Positions 24,788 to 36,191 of a stretch of 64,000 nt of DNA are shown piece by piece (position 1 is the stretch's first letter; each line of letters begins with the position of its first letter). Location of the stretch: the NCBI RefSeq assembly GCF_001540865.1, contig NC_033623.1:5509262-5573261 (forward strand), given 5' to 3'. The DNA is from Ananas comosus (lineage: Eukaryota > Streptophyta > Magnoliopsida > Poales > Bromeliaceae). The position numbers and the translations under genes are program-made. The notes beneath the pieces are model-generated. The model searched no databases and was not told the origin of the DNA. It saw nothing but the letters and a program-made list of their open reading frames with translations.

Positions 24788-25452
24788 CCGAGCAAAAACT
24801 GCCCAGGCAGAGCAGTTTGAGAAATGAAATGTTGAGTGGCTTGGCTGCAATTATGCCTTAGTTAGAGAGTATAGAGAGCAAAGGGCTCTCTCTCCCTCTC
24901 TCATTTCCCTCTCAACTCTCATCTCTCTCTCCCTCTTTCTCTCTAGAAGAAAAGAAATAGAAGAAAAGAAGGAGAAGAAGAAGAAGGAGAAAGGAAGGAT
25001 AAGAAGAAGAAGAAGGAGAGCGAGCTAGGGAAGGCTTGGAGCATCTTCTCCTCTTCCTCTTCTCTCCATTGGAGCTAACCTAGAGGTAAGCTCTTGAGCC
25101 CTAATAGTGGAACTTAGGGTTTTTGGATTTTTGGTTTTTGAGATGAGGTCAAATGGACCTCTAGCACCATTAATGGTGGAATAGAGCTAGAAGTTAGGAT
25201 TCTATAGTGCTAATTGCAAGATGTGAACTTAGGGCACCCAAATAGGGGTTTTTGGAAATACATGAGATTGATCTCATTTAGTGGCTTGTAAACCTAATTG
25301 ATAGGTGTCTAAACGCGGGGGCGAAGTCGGATTTTCGGTTTGTCGAGTGGATGAAAAGCTATCGGTGAAATATAGCCGATTGAGCACCATTTTGGACCAA
25401 GGAGGTCGAGACATCGTCGTAACGTTCGTTGGAAAGCATTTCTAGAACCTTC

Positions 25453-27336
25453 TGTAAGAAAATCATGTGTACGCAGCGGAAGAAAATAACACAATTAAAA
25501 ATTTTCTTAAAAACCAAAGATCACCTCGTGTTTCGTTTTAGATCATTAATAATAGATCTAATTGATCTAATCAAATAGGATCTATATTATTTTATTTTAC
25601 CTCGCGCGGGTCGAGATCACCGCGAAGTCGACAATCGTTGGTAAAATTTGTTCGTCCTCGGTTAGCCGCGCACGCGCCCGGCCTCTACTCGCGTCCACAC
25701 GAAATCACGCCCTTGATCGAATTAGACGACCGCTTCAATCCGTGATCCGATCACGAATTAACTCTTGCGTCGACTTGAGGAAGATGAATCAATCTTCTAG
25801 ATGTGCTAGCAACTTTTGAAGATCGAAATCGATGGATTTATTGTGGAGGACTTAAGAAAGAAAAAGGATTGACGGCTAGGGTTTTCTTTTTCCTTTTTAC
25901 TTAATTTTTCATTAATTTTAATATGTCATATGACATATATTTATAATGAGAAAACCCTAACGTAATCCTAATCGAAATCCTATTCCGATTTGATTATCCA
26001 TCAACCCGCAAGTTTGTTATGATATTAACCGAATTCCGAATCCTAATTCTAATTCGATTCGTGTGTAACATTTACACATAAGTCCTCATATTATTTACTA
26101 ACGATTAGTAAATACACCATGCAACTTTTACACATAAATACCTCTAATTTACAACAATTGCAAATTAGTCCTTTTACTAATAAATTAGTAAACTTTAGTA
26201 TTTAACTATATTATAATTGTAATTAATCCATCTGATAAACTTCTTTTATCGTTTCCTAAATATCGATCATGCGCGATTTCTTATGTGTGTGACCTAATAG
26301 GTTCAATTCTGTCTGGTAGTGAGATATGATGCGATCTCCATCTACATCATCATCGAAACTCCTTTCGATGGCTCAAACTCTTTTGACTCTACCCTAATAG
26401 AATAATTAATTATTAATAATTATTTCTATTGGTTCCCACAATCCACCAGTGACGCCTAGCAGCATGTAGTGGCAATCCAGTCAGAAGTGAATATCGGACT
26501 GAACCTCTAGGTGCAGTTACCGTACAATACAATCCTTCTATCGCATAGTTCCAACTGAGTGGAGGTCATGGAATATTCGTCAAACCCCATCACCCGTCAT
26601 ATGACAAATTTGATCAGACAGAAGCTCTTATGGTTACTCTTGGAAACATCTTTCCATACACCATATTACCCCGGCCGAGGATTTCTGAGCTTTGCCTTAC
26701 AAATAGCATAGAACTAATTATCTCTCTACCGAGAGCGATAGATCCCCTATAAACACACACCCATTCCTGATATGAACCGACTGCAGCCAACATATACTAC
26801 TAAGACCCATGGCTAGGATCAGAGTTTGTTGCATAGTCAAACTACAGTAGCCTCATATTGAATGACCGTGGTGTCGCAGGTCTAAGGATCAGTTGTACCA
26901 CTGCAACATCGAACCAGTTACTGACGAATGAGTAGACATCCATGTAACTGTTCGTAGTTAGTCACGCTCAGTACCGTTGTTCTCCAACAACCACCTGCAT
27001 GTTCGCTCCAGTGTCCCCACACTGATGACTCGAGATTCGTCATCCCAAAAGGGAAGCGACATACACATCAATCTTACCGGATCAATCATCGTCCCCATGA
27101 TGATCCTCCGATTGAGAGCATTTATGAATTAATCACCAATAATATGTATCTCAAATTCTCAACTCTTGAGAATACATATTATCATCTTATTAATTCAAAG
27201 GACGATTCATGGACACATTTAACATGAATGGAATAAAAGGCCCAATTATATAAATAATAAAGATTAAGTACAAAAATATGTCCCATAGAAAATAAAATGC
27301 GTAAGCCTGATAGGCTTCTAGGGCATACAACCAACA
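25453..27336 (-). mobile_element. Solo LTR H, Ty1/copia (Angela/Tork-like)
   Basis: An 1884-bp insertion is bounded by a perfect CCTTC duplication (25448-25452 and 27337-27341) and has TG...CA ends. Read on the minus strand it begins TGTTGGTTGTATGCCCTAGA and ends near TATTTTCTTCCGCTGCGTAC followed by a TTACA terminus; both resemble the ends of Angela/BARE-like LTRs from memory. It is AT-rich, unlike its gypsy neighbours, has no coding domain and is therefore a solo LTR. No gene is present. Confidence 0.83.
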
Positions 27337-28730
27337 CCTTCATACCTCAAAAGGTGGGGGGTGTCATCCCGAAGCAACCGAACTCTTTTCTATGTCTTAG
27401 AAATATATGATTTTCATCTCTTACATGTTGCATTGTAGGATTGCATTGTAGTACCTTTTCATTATGCTTCTAAATGTTAACCTAGCGTGCATGGAATACT
27501 TGGTGAAATGGATAGGTAAGGATTGTGTCGGAACATGGTCCTATAGTGCCGAAAAAAAAAATGAACTCGATGGTTATTCAGTGACATAGAGAGTGGCATT
27601 AACGTAGTGTAGTTGACACTAGAGGTTCATGAACTTAGGGATAGGTGGATTCCCTAGAAAATGACTCGTGAACAATGAACTTAGTAGAGCTAAGTAACTA
27701 TGCATGAATGTCAGAATAGGTGATTCCGAGAGAATGTTGGCCCTAGTTCGTAGGGTATCCTCACGTGGGGAGGATAGATCAAGCTCACGGTCTGTTATTC
27801 GGGATGATAAAGCCATCCATATCCTCACATGGAGAGGATTGGTCGTCGAGTGCTCCGGAGTGTCAGGCGATTAGGACAGAGTTGATGTCCGCAGACAGTC
27901 CCGGGTTCGGGGGAACATGGAGCCTCCTTACCCAATGGGATGGATATGTGAGGCGTAGGCAAACCTAAGGGTTTCACCGCAGATTGAGTAAATGAAAAGT
28001 TAATAAAATCATTGAACATTGCTTATCGAACATGGATTGAACTTGTTAGCATGATAGTAAACTTTTATTAAATGATGCATGCATTTATTTCACATGATTA
28101 TGGGCATAGTAGCATAGTTTTCCTATTATGTCTTTACAGCTTTGATGTATATATCTATCTATCTCGTTGTTACTTTTGCCCACTTGGGCCTAGTGGGGAG
28201 ATCGGCGGAGTCGGCGGCCGAACCCACTGGAAACTATGGAAGATAGTTCTCACCCCACTCTATTTCCAAGGCTAGGTACAGGTTTGCCGGGCGAGGACCG
28301 CGGCAAGGGCATCGTGCCCGACCAGTGAGGATTATTGATAGAGTAGTAGCTTTCCTTTTTGCATTAGCACACCTATGTATTTGAGAGAGTATCATGTATG
28401 TGAGGACTTTGGAGAGCTATGTACTTGAGAGTATGTATTCATTTTGAGGAAAAGAATGTAATTGTATACAAAATGCAAATGTAATGTAATAGTTAGTAAG
28501 TTCTCTCTTTATTTCACTTGTGTATCTTGTGAATTACTTACTCTTTATTGTTGGCACTTTTTGTGCCCCGTTGATTGTGTACTTATAGAATTTAAAATCC
28601 TGGGTAAATTCTTGTACTCGATCTGTTGTTGAGCCTTGGGCAGGGGAGGTGCTGTCCGTTCGGCGTCCGTTCGCCGCGCCCGAACTGTGCCAAATTGGTA
28701 GGGGTTTCGAGGCGGGGGCGTGACAACGTG

Positions 28731-28742
28731 TGGTATCAGAGC
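28731..28742 (+). other. Primer-binding site of element G
   Basis: TGGTATCAGAGC is an exact tRNA-iMet-type primer site, starting six bases after the LTR end at 28725. Confidence 0.88.
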
Positions 28743-29091
28743 AATAAGAGCAAGTAAAGAGAGAAAGTCTAGGATGACCTCGGAGACCCTAGGTTGGTAA
28801 ACCCTAAGGCTATAGGTCGTGAGTGGAACGTGAACCTATAACGGTGGCGGGAGTTAATTCGATTGGGTCGAAGTTAGTGATATATCTTTAGTAGAGGCTA
28901 GAGATGGATTCAAGTGGTACTAGTTCTTGACTTGAGGTGGTTGTGTCGGCGGCCGACGACATGATGCTAAGGGTCTAGAACGAGTGCACTTGGTGCTTCC
29001 GCCCGATTTTGCTGTTGGACCAGTTTGAGTCGTAATTTCGACGATGTAATTGGTTAAGATGACTGATCAAGTATTTGCGTTTCAGGGACTA

Positions 29092-29191
29092 ATGTCTCCA
29101 AGACGCTACGCACGTAGATCCGCCCTGGCACCGTCTTCTGAGGAGCCTGAGTAGGCTGGATCAAGCGAGATGGATCTGTTGAGGGCGCAAG
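29092..29191 (+). pseudogene. gag: Element G gag start, interrupted by element I
   Basis: The ATG at 29092 begins MSPRRYARRSALAPSSEEPE, very close to the gag start of I (MSPRRYMRRAVPVPPPT). A TAG follows after about 20 codons, then MDLLRAQ, and the frame is cut at 29191 by the LTR of I. The five bases GCAAG (29187-29191) should be one copy of the target site of I. The leader between the primer site and this start (28743-29091) holds nothing else recognisable. Confidence 0.78.
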
Positions 29192-29360
29192 TGTAAGAAA
29201 GTGAATTCTCGAAATCTGAGAGTTTGACTTCGTTTGGAATCAACTTGTTGTCGAATTGGTAAGGGTCGGAAAGTCAAAACGCCGAGGAAATGCGAAAAGT
29301 GCATTGTGACGGACCCGCGAGAGCAATGAGGTAATTCTGCACGAATGCAGAATTTTTGTG

Positions 29361-29525
29361 CTCTCGGGGACCGGGCTCTCTGGGAGAGACCGGTTCCCGA
29401 GAGTGGTTTTTCGGGGGTAGCTCTCGGGGACCGGTCTCTCTGGAAGGGGGACCGGTCCCCTTGTGCAAAATTGCAAAAGGGTTGCTCTCGGGGACCGGTC
29501 TCCCCTTGGAGGGACCGGTCCCCGT
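29361..29525 (+). repeat. ACCGGT-box array in LTR of element I
   Basis: GGGACCGGGCTC, GAGACCGGTTCCC, GGGACCGGTCTC, GGGACCGGTCCC, GGGACCGGTCTCC and GGGACCGGTCCCC follow within 165 bp. This is the shortest and most regular of the arrays. Confidence 0.72.
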
Positions 29526-29555
29526 AAGCCCGAAATGCCCAAGCATAAGCTGTCA

Positions 29556-29562
29556 TATATAT
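29556..29562 (+). promoter_or_regulatory. TATA-like box in LTR of element I
   Basis: TATATAT occurs in TGTCATATATATGCAAGTTG, about 30 bp after the last ACCGGT box and before the CT-rich leader. The arrangement of box array, TATA and CT tract is the same as in D. Confidence 0.45.
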
Positions 29563-31492
29563 GCAAGTTGAGGGGGTTTCTAGCAATTGTTACATAAGTG
29601 TGAGGCTATGTGAGCAAGTAGCTCTCTCTATTCCCTCATTCCTCACAACCAAGCCCTAAAATTCTCTTTCTCTCTCTAGAAAGAAAGAAAGAAGGAAGAG
29701 AAAAAGGAGAAGGAGAAGAAAGAAGAGTAGGAGAAGGAGACAAAGAAGAAGAGGATCATCTTCTCCATCTTCTTCCTCAAGTTGGAGGAGCCTTTGGAGG
29801 TAAGCTCCAACCCTTTTATGGCATCTTCCTTGGGTCTAATTCTTACACCTTAGAAATGGTTTTGTTGGATTTCTAGTATGCCTAATAGATGATTCTAGCA
29901 TAAATCTAGGGCTTGAATCATGGATTTCTCCATTGATTGTAACCTAGGGCACCAAATGGGTTTTTGGTAGTTAATGGGTTTTGATCTCTTTTAATTGGTC
30001 GTAAACCCAATTGCTAGGTCTCTAAATGCGTTGGCGAAGACGGTTCGTCGATCCGTCGAGTCGGTGAGAAGATATTGGCAAAAAGAAGTGGTCGAAGCTT
30101 CGCTTTCGCCTAAAAGGCCGAGGCGATGTCGTAAGGTTGCCGAATTGCATCCCTAGAGTCTCGACATCACCTAGAGGTGGGTGGTGACCATCTCGAAGCA
30201 ACTGAACTCCCCTTTATGTCTTAGTACACTGGAATCTCGCATCTTGTATTCATATGCATTGTAGGATAATTATGTATCGCCTTTCCTTATGCTTTCCTAG
30301 ATGGTATCATAGTGTGTATTAGATGCTTGATATAGTGGATTGATGAGGATTGGGTCGAGACTTGTGGATCCTATGGTGTGGAAATAAGAGATGGACTCAA
30401 TGGTTGATAAATGAACGAGTGGCATCTAGTTGATAACGAATAAAAGAACGAGTGGCATATGTGAATCTTAGTGTATATGAAACCTATTGATTTCAGGATG
30501 ATAGCAACCCGAGAGGATAGGGTATTCTCGAGTTGAGAGGATTGGATCATGCTCACTGTCTGTTCAGAACTTGTGGTGGTCGCTCCACACAAGTAGTGCG
30601 CTCCAGAGTTTGGTCACGTGGGATAGCCTTATTGGTGTCCCGAGGGATAGCCTATGTGGGGTCCCGCAGACGGTCTCGGATTCGTAGTTAGAGTTGAGTC
30701 TCCCTACGAATTAAGATGGCTATGTGAGTAGTAGGCGAACCCTCGGGTAAGCCAAGAGATTTGATGAACAAGTAAAAAGGGCATTACTTCTTGGACATAA
30801 TGACAAGTTAGTTGTTTACACACCTCATTATAAATGCATTCATTATAATGATTTGGGCATAGTATCATAGCTTCCTTACCCTGTCATTACAGCTTTCATA
30901 TATCTATCTATCTGTTTATCTACTTGTGCCCACTTGGACCTAGTGGGGAGATCGGCGGAGTCGGCGGCCGAATCCACTGGAAACTATGGACAATAGTTCT
31001 CATCCCACTTTGTTGCAGGGCCAAGCGTGAGTATTCCCGGCGCAAACCGCGGTAAGGGCCTAGCGCCCTAGTCACATTAGCCTACCTTCCCTTTGCATTA
31101 GAGCTACCCGATGTACTTGAGAATAGATGATGTATAGGGTGTGAGGTGCTATTTTGGAAATGTGAGCCTTATGTTGATATTTTGGAAGTTTAAATGTAAA
31201 TGAGATGTAAATTGGGATTAAATGAATGTAATATATAGTGTAGCATCTCTCTTTTACTTCACTTGTATGCTTATTACTCGTGATGCTTGCTCTTGTGTTT
31301 TGTACAGGACTGTTTATGCTCTCGCTATTGTTAGTGATCGTGTATGTATTCAAGTGTTTCCTGGGAACTCGTTGTACATGATCTCGTCACATGAGCCTTG
31401 GGCGGACAGGGGAGGTCCTGTCCGTTCGGCGTCCGTTCGACGCGCCCGAATCGGACCAAATTGGTAGCGGTCTCGAGGCGTCACAGATAAAG

Positions 31493-31504
31493 TGGTATCA
31501 GAGC
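31493..31504 (+). other. Primer-binding site of element I
   Basis: TGGTATCAGAGC, an exact match to the tRNA-iMet-type primer site, begins eight bases after the LTR end at 31485. The leader 31505-31855 is homologous to that of J and holds no other feature. Confidence 0.88.
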
Positions 31505-31855
31505 GAGATAAGAGCAAGCAAAGAGAGAGTCTAGGTTCGACCTAGGAGACCTTAGGATGGAAACCTTAAGGTTATAGGTGCGCAAGTTAGACGTGAACCT
31601 ATGGTGGTGGCGGAAGTGATTCGATTGGGTCGAAGTTAGTGGTATATCTCTAGTAATTCCTAGAGAGGGATTCGAGTGGTATTAGTTCTTCACTCGAGGT
31701 GTTTATGTCGGCGACCGACGACATGACGCCAAGAGTCCAGAACTAGTATGCTTGTGTGCTTCTGCCTGATTTGGTTGTTGAGTCGCTTAGCTTTGCGAAT
31801 GCCGGGAAGTTATCGGGTTGAGTTAACTGACCAAGTTGTTGCTTTTCAGGAGCAA

Positions 31856-33510
31856 ATGTCCCCAAGACGCTACATGCGTAGGGCTGTTCCGGTACCGCCT
31901 CCTACGGTGCCCGAGCAGCCAAGATCGGAGGAGGTGTAGGAACTGCGTGAGCAGGTCGCCGCGATGTTAGGCGCAATGCAGCGCCAGGAGGCTCGGTTCG
32001 GGGGGACCAGCACGTTCCAAGAAGCCCCCGAAGTATCCGCGGACTTAGCCAAAGGGCAGTAGAGCGCGACGGTGCATCATTTGCGGCGGAGACCACCTGG
32101 TGTCGCGTTGTGAGCAGGTCCAAGGCAAGTGCTACAAGTGCGGGCAACGGGGGCACTTCATAGCCCGGGAGGAGGAGCCTCACCTGCCCCATCCACTACA
32201 TCGGCGCCGGCGATTCCGGCCCACTATGGAGGAGTTCCACCGATGGCCGTGTCGGCGGGACGTGCGACGATGCCGCGCCAGCCCGAGATGGCGCGATCGG
32301 CCCCGAGCGGACGTGTATTTGCCGCTCAAGTTCAAGCCGAGGAGCCTGCGGAGGTGGAGGAGCATCGCCTAGTGGCAGGTATGGTTTTAATTAACGGGGT
32401 TCGCTCCAGGGCTATGTTTGATACAGGAGCCACGCATTCATTTATCTGTAGATCATTTGCACGCATGCATGACATACTCATAGAGGCGAGTGATGGCAAG
32501 TGGCAAGTTGAGGCCACTCGGTCGATGTTTAACACTTACACGGAATGCTCATCGTGTCCAGTACAAGTAGGTGACTGGATAATGCCCATTAGGATGCTAG
32601 AGCTCAAGAATCTTAAAGAGTTCAATATCATATTGGGCATAGACTAGCTCTCAAAGTATCACGCAACGATCGACCGCAAGAGCAGAGTGGTTACATTTCG
32701 TGAGCCAGGACAGAAGGAGTTCACTTATCGGGCTTGTGAAAGCTCGTGCTTCGCCATGACGGTGTCGTCGACGAGAGCAAGAAAGTTGGTCAACAACGGT
32801 TGCGTAGTGTTCTTGGCAACTGTTGTGGAAGTGGATCGAGTAGCTCCAACATTAGAGGAGTTATCAGTGGTGCGGGAGTTCCCAGATGTGTTTCCTGCGG
32901 AGTTACCGGGGATACCGCCGGATCGAGAGATCGAGTTCGTCATAGACTTGATTCCAGGTACAACGCCGATCTCGAAGGCTCCGTACCGAATGGCGCCGGC
33001 GGAACTAAAAGAGTTTAGGAGTCAATTGCAAGACCTCCTCGACAAGCAATTTATCCGGCCAAGTGTGTCACCGTGGGGAGCCCCGGCGTTATTTGTGCGG
33101 AAGAAAGACGGATCGTTTCGACTCTGCATAGATTACCGAGAACTGAACAGAGTCATGATCAAGAATAAGTATCCACTCCCCCGAATCGATGATTTGTTCA
33201 ACCAGTTGCAGGGGTCGTGTGTGTACTCGAAAATAGATTTGCAGTCCGGCTATCACCAGTTGAAGATCAAGCCAGAGGATGTGCAGAAAACCGCGTTTCA
33301 CACGCAGTACGGGCACTATGAATTCACGGTCATGCCATTTGGACTCACGATTGCTCCAGCGACGTTCATGGACTTGATGAACTGTGCCTTCAGGAAGTAT
33401 TTGGACCGATTTGTCAGTCTTCATAGACGACATATTGGTCTATTCTCGTAGTGACAAGGAACATGCCAAGTATTTGAGGGTAGTGATTTAAGTCCTTCGG
33501 GAGGAGAAGC
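31856..33510 (+). pseudogene. gag-pol: Element I gag (internally deleted), protease and RT 5' part
   Basis: Gag starts at ATG 31856 (MSPRRYMRR...) and hits TAG at 31937. The frame then reads LREQVAAMLGAMQRQEARF and jumps, at about 32002, to sequence matching J some 840 bp further on (J 37516), so almost the whole capsid region is missing. A frameshift in the knuckle region follows (CYKC readable at 32131). Protease (FDTGATHSF, near 32420) is open to TAG at 32645, a Trp position. RT continues from about 32690 with [16 protein letters not shown] and MPFGLTIAP. The catalytic motif is intact FIDD (33420-33431), but a one- or two-base loss just before it shifts the frame. The gene is cut at 33510 by element J and resumes at 44009. 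Confidence 0.87.
33506..33510 (+). other. Target-site duplication of element J, left copy
   Basis: GAAGC directly precedes the TGTAAGG start of the J 5' LTR and is repeated at 44004-44008 directly after its 3' LTR. Confidence 0.93.
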
Positions 33511-33680
33511 TGTAAGGAAGTGAATTCTTGAAATACGAGGATTGTACTTCATCCAGGATCGACTAATTGTCGAAAGTATACCCTTTGTGGGAGTTGGGAA
33601 TGTCCAAAGCACAAAAAGTGCCTTGGAGTTGAGTCCGCGAGAGCAAATGAGGCAAATTGCATCATTGGGCTGATGTTGCT

Positions 33681-33968
33681 CTCGGGGACCGGTCTCTGCA
33701 GGTGAGAGACCGGTTCCCCTGGCTGGGCGTAGCGGGGTTGCGTGATGCAACCGGTCCCTGGCAGGGAGGGACCGGTTCCCGAACGTGGTCCCAGCGAGAT
33801 TTGCCGAAAATTGGCTAAGTCCTGAAAATCGAGCTCTCGGGGACCGGTCTCTCAGGAGAAGACCGGTCTCCCGAGGACCGGTCTCCCGAGGAGAGACCGG
33901 TTCCCGAACGCGTGCGCCCGAGGGAAGCTCTCGGGGACCGGTCCCAAGTCGGGGAGACCGGTCCCTCC
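33681..33968 (+). repeat. ACCGGT-box array in 5' LTR of element J
   Basis: Ten exact ACCGGT cores occur within about 290 bp. They appear as GGGACCGGTCTC, GAGACCGGTTCCC, GGGACCGGTTCCC and GGGACCGGTCCC, in pairs separated by about 15 bp and often followed by CGAACG or CGAGAG. Confidence 0.8.
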
Positions 33969-34057
33969 GCGCGAAAACTGCCTAGTGAAGGCAGTGCACA
34001 GGAGTGAAAGTTGAGGGGCTTTTATGCAAAATGGCCTTTATTTGAGTGGGCTGAGCC

Positions 34058-34222
34058 CTCTCTCTCCCTCACACTCTCTCATTTCACTCTCTCTCACTCT
34101 CATTTCTCTCTTGCTCTCTCTCTCTCTCTATAAAGGAAAGAAGGAGAAGAAGAACAAGAAGGAGAGGAAGGAAAAGAAGAGGAAGATAAGGAAGGAGAAG
34201 AAGAAGGAGATCAAGAGGAAGG
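34058..34222 (+). repeat. Pyrimidine tract followed by purine tract in LTR of J
   Basis: About 75 bp of C/T-rich sequence (CTCTCTCTCCCTC repeats) is followed by about 90 bp of A/G-rich sequence (GAAGGAGAAGAAGAA type). The halves are partly complementary, so the transcript leader could fold into a long imperfect hairpin. Equivalent pairs occur in A, G, I, K and L and in the 3' LTR of J (about 41888-42055). Confidence 0.75.
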
Positions 34223-35104
34223 CTTTGAGCACCTCCATCTCCCTCTCCTCTTCCCATTGGTATAGCTCTTGAGGTAAGCTACTAAGCCCTAGCTTTGTAA
34301 ACTTAGGGTTTTTGGATTTTATGCTTTGGAATGGGTCAAATGAACCCTAAGCTAGCTTCTAAATAGATCAATCCCAAGAATCTAGGGATTTATTGGGTGG
34401 TTTGCTATAGGTGCAAACCTAGGGCTCCAAAATGGGATTTTTTGTAAAAGTATGAGGTTGATCTCATTTGAAGCCTTGGAAACCCTATTGATAGGTCCCA
34501 AAACGCGGGGGCGAAGTCGATTTCGGCATTCGGCGAACCGACGTGAAGTTCTCGGCAAAATCGGACCGGGATAGTGCGAGGAAGGCTAAAGCCTTTTTGT
34601 AAAGCTCGCCGAGAGAGATTTCCGAAACCTCTACATCGATTAAAGGTGGGGGGGGTCATCCGAAACTTTCGAACTCCTCTCTATGTCTTAGATTGGATTT
34701 AATCTCATATCTTCATGTTGCATTGTAGGATTGCATAGTAGCTCCATTCCTTATGCTTTCTGATTGATAACCTAGTGTACTTGGAACGCTTGGTAATTTA
34801 GATAGGTGAGGATTGGGTCGAGACGTGAATCCTATGATGCGAAAGAAAAGAGATGAACCCGATGGGGGTATTGATGACATAGGAAGTAGTGGATAGTGTT
34901 AAAGAACACGAGTGGCATCCGAATGATAAATGATGATGAGTGGCATTAATGTAGTGTAGACAACACTAGAGGTCGATGGACCTAGGGATAGGTGGATCCC
35001 TTAGAAAATGCCTTGTGAACAATGAATTTAGAAAACTAAATAGCATTGCAAGAATGTCGGGAACCGATGATTCCGCGATAGTCGTTGACCCTAGTATAGG
35101 GCAT

Positions 35105-35253
35105 CCTCACTTGGAGAGGATTCGATTGGGTTATTGACTCTAGTTGTAGAGCCTCCTCACTTGGAGAGGATTGGATTGGGTGTTGACCCTAGTTACAGTG
35201 TATCCTCACATGGAGGGGATAGATCTAGCTCACAGTCTGTGTTTAGGGTGGCA
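35105..35253 (+). repeat. Three-copy 50-bp repeat in 5' LTR of J
   Basis: CCTCACTTGGAGAGGATT begins at 35105 and 35155, and CCTCACATGGAGGGGAT at 35204, each followed by related text ending in CTAGTT or CTAGCTC. The 3' LTR has the same array with several single-base losses. Confidence 0.75.
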
Positions 35254-36179
35254 TAGCCATCCAATCCCCACATGGAGGGGATTGTCGTCGAGTACTCCGG
35301 AGTGTCGCGCGACTAGGACCACTTGGAGGTCCAGACCACATGGAGGTCCGCAGACGGTCCCGGGCTTGGGTGCACTTGGAGCTCCCTCCCCACTTTGGGA
35401 TTTGAAGGTGAGTCATGGGCGAGCCCTAGGGCCTCGCCACAGATTGGGTAAATGGAAAGGTTATTAATGTCATTGAACATTGCTATTCGAAGATGGATCG
35501 AATTTGTTAGCATGATAGCAAACCTTTATTATATGATGCATGCATTCATATTTCTGATTATGGGCATAGTAGCATAGTTTTCCTACTACTGCATTTATAG
35601 TTTTCAGATACATATCTATCTATCTATCTATCTGTTGTTACTTGTGCCCACTTGGACCTAGTGGGGAGATCGGCAGGGTCGGCGGCCGAGCCCACTGGGA
35701 ACTATGGAAGATAGTTCTCACCCCACTCTATTTCCAGTGGTAGGTCCAGGGCTGCAGAGAGAGGACCGCGGCAGGGCGTCGCGCCCGACCAGTGAGACCG
35801 TGATAGTATAGTAGCTTTCTTTTTTGCATTAGTCACCTATGTATAGAAAGAGATTTATTGTGGGTGAGGAATTGGAGAGCTATGTATTTTGGGATGAAAA
35901 ATGATGTAAAGAATGCAATTATTGTAATAGTTAGTAAAGTACTCTCTTTATTTCACTCGTATATCTTGTGGATTACTTGCTCTTCTTGTTGTTGGCACTG
36001 TTTGTGCCCTCGTTGAATGTGTATGTTTAGAATTTAAATTCCTGGGTAAATTCTTGTACACATTCCTGTTATTGAGCCTTGGGCGGACAGGGGTGGTGCT
36101 GTCCGTTCGGCGGTCCGTCGCCGCGGCCGAATCGTACCAAATCGGTAGTGGTTTCGGGGCGGGGCGTGACAGTCTTTTG

Positions 36180-36191
36180 TGGTATCAGAGC
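36180..36191 (+). other. Primer-binding site of element J
   Basis: TGGTATCAGAGC begins nine bases after the 5' LTR end at 36171. The leader (36192-36536) contains no other recognisable signal; it carries the GTCGGCGGCCGACGACATG phrase also seen in G and I. Confidence 0.9.

Larger units (their letters stand above)
24280..28725 (+). repeat. 5' LTR of element G, split by copia solo LTR H
   Basis: The LTR runs from TGTAAGAAAGTGAATTCTCG to GGGGCGTGACA. Removing H and one CCTTC copy leaves 2557 bp, close to the 2661 bp of the J LTR. It has an ACCGGT array (24491-24787), a pyrimidine tract followed by a purine tract (about 24885-25020), the GGTGGGGGGTGTCATCC block (about 27352) and the CACTTGGGCCTAGTGGGGAG block (28181-28200). 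It inserted into the integrase of E. No gene is present. Confidence 0.87.
29192..31485 (+). repeat. 5' LTR of element I
   Basis: The LTR starts TGTAAGAAAGTGAATTCTCG and ends GGTCTCGAGGCGTCACA (usual end GCGTGACA), 2294 bp. It carries an ACCGGT array, a pyrimidine/purine tract pair at about 29620-29760, and the block CACTTGGACCTAGTGGGGAG (30931-30950). It is inserted into the gag start of G. No gene is present. Confidence 0.87.
33511..36171 (+). repeat. 5' LTR of element J
   Basis: 2661 bp from TGTAAGGAAGTGAATTCTTG to GGGGCGGGGCGTGACA. In order it holds an ACCGGT array (33681-33968), a conserved AAAGTTGAGGGGCTTTTATG motif (34009-34028), a pyrimidine then a purine tract (34058-34222), an AGGTAAGCT sequence at about 34272 that could be a 5' splice site, the GGTGGGGGGGGTCATCC block (34647), 50-bp repeats (35105-35253), ATCT tetranucleotide repeats (about 35606-35632) and the terminal block with GGACAGGGGTGGTGCTGTCC. 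No gene is present. Confidence 0.93.

Noticed and set aside
28731..28742. tRNA gene fragments at the TGGTATCAGAGC sites.
   Set aside because: These are primer-binding sites complementary to the 3' end of a tRNA, placed just inside LTRs; no tRNA cloverleaf is present.
34024..34272. Open frame rich in Ser/Leu then Lys/Glu in the LTR of J, with a relative at 41855-42094 and an antisense counterpart in K (47005-47263).
   Set aside because: It is a translation of the pyrimidine and purine tracts; the frame shifts between the two J LTRs and the composition is purely repeat-driven.
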